Source: an uncultured Hungatella sp. (GTDB lineage: Bacteria > Bacillota > Clostridia > Lachnospirales > Lachnospiraceae). Taken from it: a stretch of DNA of 23,332 nt. Where the stretch lies: positions 1 to 23,332 of the forward strand of contig CAJTUV010000044.1 of assembly GCA_910579515.1 (NCBI GenBank). The letters are read 5' to 3'. The position numbers and the translations under genes are program-made. Shown piece after piece: positions 17,279 to 23,311 of the stretch; within the stretch, counting starts at the first letter, position 1, and each line of letters begins with the position of its first letter. The notes beneath the pieces are model-generated. The model made no database searches. It was not told the origin of the DNA and saw nothing but the letters and a program-made list of their open reading frames with translations.

Positions 17279-17698
17279 ATGGAGAAGAAAGAAGGATGGG
17301 CAATTCTGTTTCGGAGTCAAAGCCATAAGTTGTTCTATGAACAGTATTTGCCGCTATGCCGGTATCAGGACTCTTACCATGCAGCGCTGGTGTATTGTCT
17401 GGGAATCGACAGGGATACAAGGGATCATGTAAATGAGATTTATGATTTCAGAACCGGATTAGTGAAAACGGAGTGCCTGCATGATGGGTGGCAGACTTCC
17501 GGGAGTAAGAAAATTGTCCGAATGGCTTACAACTTATATAACAATGGGACTCCAAGCGTGTTCGATTATGAGGATTCGGAGGAGCAGTTGACGGAATGTG
17601 GGCGGTATACGGTGGAGGAACTATTCTGCTGTGGCTATGCGCCTTATTTCTGGCAGGCGGTGAAAATTCGGTATCCGGAGTATTGCGGGGCAGCTTAA
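17279..17698 (+). CDS. DUF6075-like protein
   Basis: This 139-residue soluble protein has a sequence pattern I recognise as the DUF6075 type found in mobile elements of Firmicutes: YHAALVYCLGIDRDTR, then IYDF, HDGWQTSGS and MAYNLYN. No catalytic motif is evident and the biochemical function is unknown. The ATG is preceded by AAAAGGAGGG. The stop is 27 bp before parA, so it is likely the first gene of the parAB operon. Family name is from memory. Confidence 0.7.
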   Translation: MEKKEGWAILFRSQSHKLFYEQYLPLCRYQDSYHAALVYCLGIDRDTRDHVNEIYDFRTGLVKTECLHDGWQTSGSKKIVRMAYNLYNNGTPSVFDYEDSEEQLTECGRYTVEELFCCGYAPYFWQAVKIRYPEYCGAA

Positions 17699-17725
17699 AG
17701 AGAAACGAGGGACGGAGGAAAAAAG

Positions 17726-18514
17726 ATGGCAAAGGTCATAACCATAGCTTCGCAGAAAGGCGGAGTGGGAAAAAGTACAACTTGTGTGAATCTGGGCATT
17801 GGGCTGGCCAGGGAAGGGAAAAGAGTCCTTTTGATTGACGCGGATGCCCAGGGCAGTATGACAGCGTGTCTAGGGATTGGGGAACCGGATGAACTGGATG
17901 TTACATTGGTGAACCTGATGGAGAAGGTGGTCAATGATGAACCCTGGGAGATTGACGAGGGGATTCTGCACCATGAGGAGGGAGTGGATTTTCTTCCGGC
18001 AAATATTGAACTGGCAGGTATGGAGACAACCCTGGTGAACATGATGAGCCGGGAGACGATCCTGCGGCAGTATATTGACAGGGTTCGGGAACGGTATGAT
18101 TTTATTTTGCTGGATACCATGCCTTCTCTAGGGATGATAACCATTAATGCCCTGGTGGCGGCGGATAGTGTTCTGATTCCGGTGGAATCGGCTTATTTGT
18201 CGGTGAAGGGGCTGCAGCAGTTGATCAAGACCATTGGACGGGTGCGGAGGCAGCTGAATAGGAACCTGGAGATTGAAGGCATTTTGCTTACCAAGGTGGA
18301 CCGCAGGACGAATTACGCAAAGGATATCTCTGATCGGCTTCGGGAAGCTTATGGGGACAGGATACATATTTTTGAGAATTGTATCCCGTTATCCATTAAG
18401 GCGGCGGAAACCAGTGCGGAGGGAAAGAGCATTTTTATCCATGCCCCTAAGGGAATCGTGGCGGAGGGGTATGCGGCACTGACAAAGGAGGTGCTTTCCC
18501 ATGGGGAGTCGTAG
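17726..18514 (+). CDS. parA: ParA/Soj-type partition ATPase
   Basis: This 262-residue deviant-Walker ATPase binds nucleoid DNA non-specifically and, stimulated by ParB at centromere sites, segregates the replicon. It has the signature-lysine Walker A KGGVGKST (11-18), Walker A' LIDADAQG (36-43) and Walker B ILLDTMPS (127-134). There is no N-terminal HTH, so it is a short ParA (type Ib or Soj-like) and is not expected to bind its own operator directly. The ATG follows GGAGG. Its end overlaps parB by 14 bp. In integrative elements such systems stabilise the excised circular form. Confidence 0.94.
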   Translation: MAKVITIASQKGGVGKSTTCVNLGIGLAREGKRVLLIDADAQGSMTACLGIGEPDELDVTLVNLMEKVVNDEPWEIDEGILHHEEGVDFLPANIELAGMETTLVNMMSRETILRQYIDRVRERYDFILLDTMPSLGMITINALVAADSVLIPVESAYLSVKGLQQLIKTIGRVRRQLNRNLEIEGILLTKVDRRTNYAKDISDRLREAYGDRIHIFENCIPLSIKAAETSAEGKSIFIHAPKGIVAEGYAALTKEVLSHGES

Positions 18515-19415
18515 TGCGGATAAGATCAAGTTCCGTTCTTTTGATGATCTGTTTGGGGAGCAGGAGCCGAAAGGGGTAGAAAAGGAAACAAAGGGAACAA
18601 AGGGAACCGTGGAAGATCAGGTGGTCAGAATAGTGCTGGCAGAGCTTCATCCGTTTAAGGGACATCCATTTCGCGTTATGGAAGATGAAGAAATGATGGA
18701 AATGGTGGAGAGTGTGAGGCAGTTTGGCGTTCTGGTGCCTGTGATTGTCCGGCCGGATAAGGGTGAGGGATATGAGATTATTGCGGGTCACAGGAGGAAG
18801 CGGGCCAGTGAACTGGCCGGGTGTTCGGATATTCCGGCGATTGTTCGGGATTTGACGGATGATGAGTCGGTTATCGCTATGGTGGATTCTAATATTCAGA
18901 GGCTGAATATTCTTCCTTCGGAGAAGGCAAGGGCTTACCGGATGAAAATGGAGGCTATGGAACATCAGGGTGTGAAGGGAGGACAGCATACGGCAGCGAT
19001 ATTGGGGGAGGCTTCTGGGGAGAGTGCCAGGACGGTTCACAGGTATATTCGGCTTACCTATCTGGTGCCGGAACTGCTGGAACTGGTGGATCAGAAGCGG
19101 ATTCCTGTTGTTGCGGGGGAGAGCCTTTCTTTTTTGAGGGAAGGGGAGCAGGAACTGGTGAGGGATTATGTGGTGCAGAGGAATGTGTTCCCGTCAAAGG
19201 GGGAAGCGGAACTGCTGCGGGTGGAAAGCGGTAAGGGGGAGTTGAGTATTGAGAAGGTTCAGGAGATTTTGTGCAGGAATGGGAAAGCAGTAGGAGGAAT
19301 AACCATTTCGGCAAAGAGGATTCGGGATTATTTTCCGGAGGGGTATACGAAGGAGGAGATTGAGGAGGTGGTTTACAGCCTTTTGGATTCGTGGAGAGCG
19401 AAGGGAAGTGGGTAG
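18501..19415 (+). CDS. parB: ParB/Spo0J-family partition protein
   Basis: This 304-residue centromere-binding protein has, after a charged N-terminal arm, the ParB/sulfiredoxin-like CTPase fold (about 42-140) with GHRRKRA (96-102, the GERRxRA motif with H in place of E) and the family-typical SNIQRLNILPSEKARAY. An HTH follows (about 164-185, AILGEASGESARTVHRYIR). The C-terminal domain (about 225-304) probably dimerises. The ATG at 18501 has AAAGGAGGTG at 18484-18493 inside parA. The His substitution in the CTP-binding motif is worth noting. An array of palindromes starts 18 bp after the stop and is its likely binding site. Confidence 0.93.
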   Translation: MGSRSADKIKFRSFDDLFGEQEPKGVEKETKGTKGTVEDQVVRIVLAELHPFKGHPFRVMEDEEMMEMVESVRQFGVLVPVIVRPDKGEGYEIIAGHRRKRASELAGCSDIPAIVRDLTDDESVIAMVDSNIQRLNILPSEKARAYRMKMEAMEHQGVKGGQHTAAILGEASGESARTVHRYIRLTYLVPELLELVDQKRIPVVAGESLSFLREGEQELVRDYVVQRNVFPSKGEAELLRVESGKGELSIEKVQEILCRNGKAVGGITISAKRIRDYFPEGYTKEEIEEVVYSLLDSWRAKGSG

Positions 19416-19432
19416 AAAGAATAGTGATGCCT

Positions 19433-19870
19433 TTGTGTCACGGTGGCAGAAAGCAGGGATGGGAGTCCTTGTGCCATGATGGCACAAAGTATATTTAAAA
19501 GCCTTGTGCCATGGCGGCAGAAGGTACGGATGGGAGCTTTGTGCCATGGCGACAGAAAGTATGGATAAGAGCCTTGTGCCACGGTGGCAGAAAGTATGGA
19601 TGGGAGCCTTGTGCCATGGTGGCAGAAGGCATGAATGGGAACCTTGTGCCACGGTGGCAGAAAGTGAGAGTGGAAGCCTTGTGCTACGATGGCAGAAAGT
19701 AAAGGAGGAGTCTTTATGCCACAATGGCAGAAAGCATGAGTAGAGTTCCTTGTGTCACAGTGGCATAAAGCATAAATTGGAGCTTTTATGTCATGGTGGC
19801 GTAAAGTATATTTATGAGCTTTGTGTCGTCATAATAGAAACGTATGGGGGATTTTTTGTGTCGGCGCAAG
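19433..19870. repeat. Tandem array of ~13 degenerate palindromes, 35-36 bp period (putative ParB centromere)
   Basis: The core consensus TTGTGCCAYGGTGGCAGAAA (then G) starts at 19433, 19469, 19504, 19539, 19574, 19609, 19644, 19679, 19714, 19750, 19786, 19821 and 19856, so the step is always 35 or 36 bp. Each core is a near-palindrome TTGTGCCAC-G-GTGGCAnAA; the unit at 19469 has perfect 9-bp arms around a G. The last two units are strongly decayed. Between cores a partly conserved ~14-nt segment resembling GTATGGATGGGAGCC recurs. It lies directly behind parB and shares the core with a perfect 23-bp palindrome at 22436. ORFs through it are artefacts of the repeat. Confidence 0.9.
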
Positions 19871-20020
19871 AGGATAACAGAGGAAAAAAGGGATAAAACA
19901 GCAAAAATATTTTATAGTGTTTTCTGGTGATTCCAGGTAGGGTAGTTCATTCTCCAAAGCAAATTTTGAAACTTAACAGAGCAATTTGTTTGATTTTTTA
20001 ATTTGATTTGGAGGATTATT
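19871..20020. other. AT-rich spacer between repeat array and next gene
   Basis: This gap of ~150 bases ends in a GGAGG ribosome binding site at 20010-20014. An inverted CAAATT/AATTTG pair occurs near 19960-19990. I see no clear promoter or gene. Confidence 0.3.
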
Positions 20021-20575
20021 ATGGGTAAGAGCGGAGTTATTACGGAGAAAAGCAAAGAAAACAAGGCGTATCATAATGTGATTGTACTGTTTAAGATTTA
20101 TCGTTCGGTTTCCTGGCGTATGCAGGTGCAGATCGGGCAGGTGAAGCACCGTTTCCGGAAGGAATATGGGACAGATGTGGACAGCTTTCTGGAATCTATT
20201 TATCAGGCAGGAATGGACTTGAATGATGATGAGGCGAATATTAAGCCGCGGGTGGAAGCGATCAGCAGCTCCAATAAGTTTTTGAAACTGATTGATGAAT
20301 CGGTGGAATTGATGAGATTGTATCATCCCCAGGGGGAGAGGTATTACTGGGTTTTGTATTATACCTATATGACACCGCACCAGCTGGGTAATATTTCGGA
20401 GATTATGGAGAAGCTGGAGCCGCATTTGTCTCAGGGAGTAGGAATTAACCGGAGCACTTATTTCCGGTGGAGGGATAGCGCTCTGAAGGCAGTAGAAGGG
20501 ATTTTGTGGGGGTATGAGGAGGAAAGCCGGAGACTGTTGGAACATTACCGGGATACGTGGAGAGAAGATTTGTAA
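20021..20575 (+). CDS. Putative HTH regulator, ArpU/RinA-like
   Basis: This 184-residue soluble protein is rich in charged and aromatic residues. The C-terminal part (NISEIMEKLEPH, then GINRSTYFRWRDSALKAVEG) looks like a helix-turn-helix of the type seen in phage ArpU/RinA late regulators and sigma-like proteins, but I do not recognise it firmly. I start at ATG 20021 with GGAGG at 20010-20014; an upstream TTG at 20003 would precede the binding site and is unlikely. It stands alone between the repeat array and hicAB. It could equally be a replication or transfer accessory protein of the element. Confidence 0.6.
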   Translation: MGKSGVITEKSKENKAYHNVIVLFKIYRSVSWRMQVQIGQVKHRFRKEYGTDVDSFLESIYQAGMDLNDDEANIKPRVEAISSSNKFLKLIDESVELMRLYHPQGERYYWVLYYTYMTPHQLGNISEIMEKLEPHLSQGVGINRSTYFRWRDSALKAVEGILWGYEEESRRLLEHYRDTWREDL

Positions 20576-20665
20576 TCATAATTTAGTAAAAGTATTCATT
20601 CAGTATTTGAACATAGAGGGAACTATAGATTTTATAAATAGTAATTAGATGTATGTTTTGTTTTT

Positions 20666-20687
20666 TTGCGACTAAAAATAGTTGCAA
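20666..20687. promoter_or_regulatory. Candidate HicB operator
   Basis: An imperfect inverted repeat with 8-bp arms, TTGCGACT and AGTTGCAA (one mismatch), around AAAAAT overlaps the -35 of the hicAB promoter. This placement fits autorepression by the HicB DNA-binding domain, which is the usual control for such pairs. Confidence 0.5.
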
Positions 20688-20710
20688 CTTGTTTGAATGA
20701 TGTGTATAAT
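20682..20710 (+). promoter_or_regulatory. Promoter of hicAB
   Basis: TTGCAA (20682-20687) and TATAAT (20705-20710) are separated by 17 bp, 22 bp before the hicA start. The transcript leader is therefore very short. Confidence 0.7.
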
Positions 20711-20732
20711 GGCAGTAATCGGAGGTTATGCT

Positions 20733-20987
20733 ATGGGACAAAAAGACAAACTGATCCAGCGTTTAAAGTCAAAGCCTAAAGATTTTACATTTGATGATGC
20801 GGAAACTCTCCTCAGATATTTAGATTATTTTCGATCTAATAAAGGAAAAACCAGCGGTTCCCGTGTTATGTTTATAAATGAACAACATGGAAGCATATTG
20901 CTTCATAAGCCACACCCGCAAAAGGAATTAAAAAGCTATCAGATGAAACAACTGATAGAAATTTTAGAACAGGAGGGTCTCATATGA
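20733..20987 (+). CDS. hicA: HicA-family toxin (mRNA interferase)
   Basis: This 84-residue protein has the double-stranded RNA-binding-like HicA fold and is expected to be a ribosome-independent mRNA endonuclease. Visible motifs are KGKTSGSRVMF, the usual core strand, and LLHKPHPQKELK, whose histidine is the probable catalytic residue, then YQMKQLIEILE. In many HicA proteins the first motif is GSH; here it is GSR, as in a known sub-branch. The ATG at 20733 has GGAGG at 20721-20725; an upstream in-frame ATG (20697) lies before the -10 box and is rejected. The stop overlaps the hicB start (ATGA), giving coupled expression. Confidence 0.88.
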   Translation: MGQKDKLIQRLKSKPKDFTFDDAETLLRYLDYFRSNKGKTSGSRVMFINEQHGSILLHKPHPQKELKSYQMKQLIEILEQEGLI

Positions 20988-21322
20988 ATAATACGATTCA
21001 GTATAAAGGCTATATTGGAAGTGTTGAATTTTCGGAAGAAGACAGTATTTTTTATGGTAAAGTTATGGGGATTCGTTCCTTGATTTCTTATGAAGGTGAA
21101 AGTGCCAGGGAGCTTTTGGCAGATTTTCACGGTGCTGTGGATGATTATCTGGAGAGTTGTAAGGCTGAGGGGAAGGAACCAGAAGTTGCTTTTAAGGGGA
21201 GTTTCAATATCCGCCTTTCTCCGGAACTGCATAAACGTATTTACATTTATGCAGCTACACATCAGATGTCTATGAATCGTTATATTGAAGAAATATTGGA
21301 GAAATCTCCAGCTGCACAATAA
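20984..21322 (+). CDS. hicB: HicB-family antitoxin with ribbon-helix-helix domain
   Basis: This 112-residue antitoxin has an N-terminal degenerate RNase H-like HicB domain (about 6-65: GSVEFSEEDSIFYGKV, then DYLESCKAEGKEP) that would mask HicA, and a C-terminal ribbon-helix-helix/Arc-like segment (about 71-106: FNIRLSPELHKRIYIYA) for DNA binding and autorepression. It overlaps hicA by 4 bp. The order toxin-then-antitoxin is the standard HicAB arrangement. It probably stabilises the element after conjugation or excision. Confidence 0.88.
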   Translation: MNNTIQYKGYIGSVEFSEEDSIFYGKVMGIRSLISYEGESARELLADFHGAVDDYLESCKAEGKEPEVAFKGSFNIRLSPELHKRIYIYAATHQMSMNRYIEEILEKSPAAQ

Positions 21323-21335
21323 AATAATTCATACA

Positions 21336-21381
21336 ACACTATATATAGCATATCCTTATTGACAGATACTGTATATAGTGT
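21336..21381. promoter_or_regulatory. Long-arm inverted repeat over the next promoter
   Basis: ACACTATATATA (21336-21347) is the inverted complement of TGTATATAGTGT (21370-21381) with one mismatch, separated by 22 bp. The -35 box lies between the arms and the right arm ends inside the promoter spacer, as expected for a two-site operator. The regulator is not identified. Confidence 0.5.
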
Positions 21382-21387
21382 TATTAT
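21359..21387 (+). promoter_or_regulatory. Promoter of the small-gene operon
   Basis: TTGACA (21359-21364) and TATTAT (21382-21387) are separated by 17 bp. A second TATAAT at 21425-21430 lacks a well-placed -35. Confidence 0.6.
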
Positions 21388-21502
21388 ATAGGAGTATTGA
21401 TTTATATATCTTTTAGGTGAAGGATATAATAAAAATTTGTTCCTGTATGCACAAGCAGGAAGCCAAACGGTGAATATCTTACCGGATTGCTTTTGTTTAT
21501 CT

Positions 21503-21554
21503 ATGAATCAGAGAATGACGCTCATTTTGTAATGGAAATGCGGCGTCTTTTTTT
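21503..21554 (+). terminator. Leader terminator/attenuator with possible leader peptide
   Basis: A hairpin pairs GACGC (21517-21521) plus CATTT with AAATG plus GCGTC (21543-21547), with a small internal bulge, followed by seven T. It lies about 130 nt after the promoter and 70 nt before the next gene, so it can act as an attenuator. A 9-codon ORF (21503-21532, MNQRMTLIL) runs into the stem. Two small hairpins (TTCCTG/CAGGAA near 21441-21462 and CGGT/ACCG near 21470-21484) precede it. Confidence 0.6.
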
Positions 21555-21624
21555 GTGCAGAAAAAGGGACGGCGATATGGAAGGAGGGCAGAGACTTAGA
21601 TTTATCAAAATGAAGGAGGGGCGA

Positions 21625-22074
21625 ATGAAACGGGACAAATTTAAGAAAATGCGGCTTTGGCTGGAGACGTTGAAGCCTGCGAAGGCGGAGGATTGTGCGC
21701 TGCTTTTGAAGGGGCTGACCATGGAGACATCGGAGATGTCAAATTTTTCTATGGAGTCTGTGGAGCAGAAAAAGAGGGAGTTGAAAAATGGCATTCTGTC
21801 GGTGGAGATGGAGGCCAGGGGAATCCGGACGGATGATAAGCGTTTGGCTCATTTGAAGACGGGACGGCAGGCGGAAATCCTGGATTATAATTATTTTAAA
21901 TCCAGGATGCCGGAGATGGTGATTACGGATATTCAGGCGGAGGTGTTTGATTTCCGCAAAAGCAGGGTGGTTCCGTTTGCGGTAAAGAGGCTGGAGTTTT
22001 CTTTCGGCAATGGGAAAAAGGTTGACATGACAGACAGGGTGAGTGTGTTGTCACTGGATCGTCTGGCAGGCTGA
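21625..22074 (+). CDS. Hypothetical protein of the element
   Basis: This 149-residue soluble protein is not recognised. It has a basic, charged N-terminal third, a Met/Ser/Glu-rich middle (LTMETSEMSNFSMES) and a C-terminal part that looks beta-rich (EVFDFRKSRVVPFAVKRLEF) and ends in SLDRLAG. Translation could be extended upstream to 21487, but that would run through the terminator; the ATG at 21625 has AAGGAGGGG immediately upstream. It ends 16 bp before the next small gene, probably co-transcribed. Position suggests a transfer or regulatory accessory role, without direct support. Confidence 0.7.
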   Translation: MKRDKFKKMRLWLETLKPAKAEDCALLLKGLTMETSEMSNFSMESVEQKKRELKNGILSVEMEARGIRTDDKRLAHLKTGRQAEILDYNYFKSRMPEMVITDIQAEVFDFRKSRVVPFAVKRLEFSFGNGKKVDMTDRVSVLSLDRLAG

Positions 22075-22090
22075 GGAAAGGGGAATTTTT

Positions 22091-22330
22091 ATGGTGAAGG
22101 ATGTAAAACTGCAGGCAAAGAGAAGTGTTCATGTGACGGGGAAAGTCCAGTTTCCGGTAAAGATTGGGGAAGAGGCTTGTTATCTTTATGGGGACAGCGT
22201 ATGGTGGACGGACAAAGTGAAAAGAATTCTTGAGATTGCGGCAGATTATATCCGCATTGAGACCACGCATTATTATTATACGATTGTGTGGAATGACAGG
22301 GAGCAGGGGCGGTTGCGGGCCGCTGCGTAA
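22091..22330 (+). CDS. Small hypothetical protein of the element
   Basis: This unrecognised 79-residue protein begins MVKDVKLQAKRSVHVTG and has a Tyr/Trp-rich central and C-terminal part (CYLYGDSVWWTDKVKRIL, then HYYYTIVW), suggesting a small beta-type fold. The ATG at 22091 has AAAGGGG at 22077-22083; a longer in-frame start at 22043 would overlap the previous gene and lacks a binding site. It is the last gene of its operon, with a terminator 22 bp downstream. Confidence 0.65.
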   Translation: MVKDVKLQAKRSVHVTGKVQFPVKIGEEACYLYGDSVWWTDKVKRILEIAADYIRIETTHYYYTIVWNDREQGRLRAAA

Positions 22331-22352
22331 TAGGGAAGGAGTGTGTGGAAGG

Positions 22353-22378
22353 AGCAGCCATTAGAATGGCTGCTTTTT
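22353..22378 (+). terminator. Terminator after the small-gene operon
   Basis: A 9-bp perfect stem pairs AGCAGCCAT (22353-22361) with ATGGCTGCT (22366-22374) across a 4-nt loop, followed by TTTT. The pairing can extend outward with G-U pairs to GTGGAA/TTCCAC (22345-22382). Confidence 0.87.
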
Positions 22379-22435
22379 CCACTGGCAAGGAAGAATTATT
22401 TTGATGAAAAGCCGCAGGCTGGAAAGGAGTCTAAA

Positions 22436-22458
22436 CCTTGTGCCACGGTGGCACAAGG
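22436..22458. repeat. Solo perfect 23-bp palindrome matching the parB-array core
   Basis: An 11-bp arm CCTTGTGCCAC, a central G and the exact inverted arm. It is the ideal form of the array core found at 19433-19870, about 2.6 kb away, and sits between a terminator and the promoter of the next operon. Probable isolated ParB site. Confidence 0.85.
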
Positions 22459-22502
22459 CAGAAATGGGACGGAAAAGAGACTACATTGGGACTATGCAGC
22501 TA

Positions 22503-22531
22503 TTGACTTGCGATTTTGAATCTTTTATAAT
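22503..22531 (+). promoter_or_regulatory. Promoter of the pilin-like gene operon
   Basis: TTGACT (22503-22508) and TATAAT (22526-22531) are separated by 17 bp, about 140 bp upstream of the gene start. Confidence 0.75.
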
Positions 22532-22606
22532 GGTATCATCAATTTTTATGCATGGTTAAGACATGGAGAGCCATAGGAATTGAAACCGAATATTGCAATC
22601 ATGGGA

Positions 22607-22638
22607 AGCAATCATCAGATTTGGTGGTTGCTTTTTTT
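22607..22638 (+). terminator. Leader terminator/attenuator before the pilin-like gene
   Basis: An 11-bp stem (AGCAATCATCA at 22607-22617 with TGGTGGTTGCT at 22622-22632, two G-U pairs, 4-nt loop) is followed by seven T. It shares the 12-mer CTTTTTTTGTGC with the leader terminator at 21547. It lies between the promoter and the gene, so read-through must be regulated or partial. Short ORFs overlap it, including one starting at 22601 that reads through the hairpin. Confidence 0.7.
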
Positions 22639-22671
22639 GTGCCCGAATGGGCGGAAAGGAGGCTGGCGGTA

Positions 22672-23055
22672 TTGGTTCGGAAGGTGAAGAAACGTCTGGA
22701 GGCTGCGGGCAGAAAGGTGGAGAGTCAGATTCCCCGGATGGCGGGAGGTGCTTATGCTGTGGGGATGATGGCGGCTCTGATGTGTCAGACGGCATATGCA
22801 ACGGATATTTTTGGTGTGGCGAAAAGCGCTATGCAGCAGGTGTACACGGATGTGGCAGGTCTGGCGACCGTGGGGGCTGTGGTGTGTGCGGCTGTATGTC
22901 TGTTCCTGATGAATTTCTCTAAGTCGGGGAAGACCGTGGATGAGTCCAGGGCTTGGCTGAAGCGGATTATTATCTGCTGGGCGGCGCTGATGACGCTGGG
23001 GGCTATTGTGACTTACATGGAGAAGATTATTCCGCAGAGTTCATTTACACCGTAA
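22672..23055 (+). CDS. Secreted/membrane pilin-like protein, TrbC/VirB2-type (putative)
   Basis: This 127-residue protein starts at TTG 22672 with AAAGGAGG at 22655-22662. A basic N-terminus (MVRKVKKRLEAAGRKVES), a hydrophobic stretch and AYA-TD near residue 43 form a convincing signal peptide. Two hydrophobic segments follow (about 61-80 and 98-116) joined by a polar loop KSGKTVDESRAW. This layout is typical of small VirB2/TrbC-like or analogous membrane proteins that open conjugation operons in Firmicutes elements. A longer frame to ATG 22552 is rejected because it would run through the leader terminator. The specific family is uncertain. Confidence 0.65.
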   Translation: MVRKVKKRLEAAGRKVESQIPRMAGGAYAVGMMAALMCQTAYATDIFGVAKSAMQQVYTDVAGLATVGAVVCAAVCLFLMNFSKSGKTVDESRAWLKRIIICWAALMTLGAIVTYMEKIIPQSSFTP

Positions 23056-23065
23056 ATAGGGAGAG

Positions 23066-23097
23066 CCGGGCAGGGAAACTTGTCCGGTGTTTGTTTT
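23066..23097 (+). terminator. Weak hairpin after the pilin-like gene
   Basis: CCGGGCA (23066-23072) pairs with TGTCCGG (23081-23087), with one G-U pair, and is followed by TGTTTGTTTT. It may be a partial terminator within or after the operon. Confidence 0.45.
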
Positions 23098-23155
23098 ATG
23101 GGGTGGTGAAGGGTGTGGATGGCTTTCAGGTGGATTGACGTGACGGGAAGTATTT

Positions 23156-23311
23156 GTGGATGGATTGGATAGGAGTGTCTGGAATCAGCTAACGTGTAAA
23201 TTCATCTGGGGGCAGGACAAGGATAGGACACGGATGATTTTGAAGGAAAAGGAAAAAGCCGGCGCTCTCCCGGCAGGAAGACCAACTATTAAAAGTCAAG
23301 TAGATAATTGA
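23156..23311 (+). CDS. Possible 51-residue ORF or gene remnant
   Basis: The frame is open from GTG 23156 to a stop at 23309-23311 and looks partly protein-like (KFIWGQDKDRTRMILK, then AGALPAGRPTIKSQVDN). There is no good ribosome binding site. It could also start at ATG 23234 (25 residues). Upstream the frame is closed by a stop near 23142, so it may be the tail of a decayed gene. Nothing else is visible in 23098-23332. Confidence 0.2.
   Translation: MDGLDRSVWNQLTCKFIWGQDKDRTRMILKEKEKAGALPAGRPTIKSQVDN

Noticed and set aside
19504..19743. Repeat-protein ORFs across the parB-downstream array
   Set aside because: The repeated peptide is produced by the 35-bp DNA repeat in several frames at once; there is no ribosome binding site and no consistent coding signal.
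19433..19870. CRISPR array
   Set aside because: The conserved unit is ~21 bp with only ~14-nt intervals that are themselves partly conserved, cores vary in sequence, and no cas gene is nearby.
20697..20732. Upstream ATG start for hicA
   Set aside because: It lies upstream of the -10 box of the only good promoter, and the binding site GGAGG is placed for the ATG at 20733.
21487..21624. Upstream extension of the 149-residue hypothetical protein
   Set aside because: It would translate through a T7-tailed hairpin; a strong ribosome binding site serves the ATG at 21625.
22552..22671. ATG 22552 start for the pilin-like protein
   Set aside because: The extension covers the leader terminator, while TTG 22672 has AAAGGAGG at good spacing and gives a normal signal peptide.
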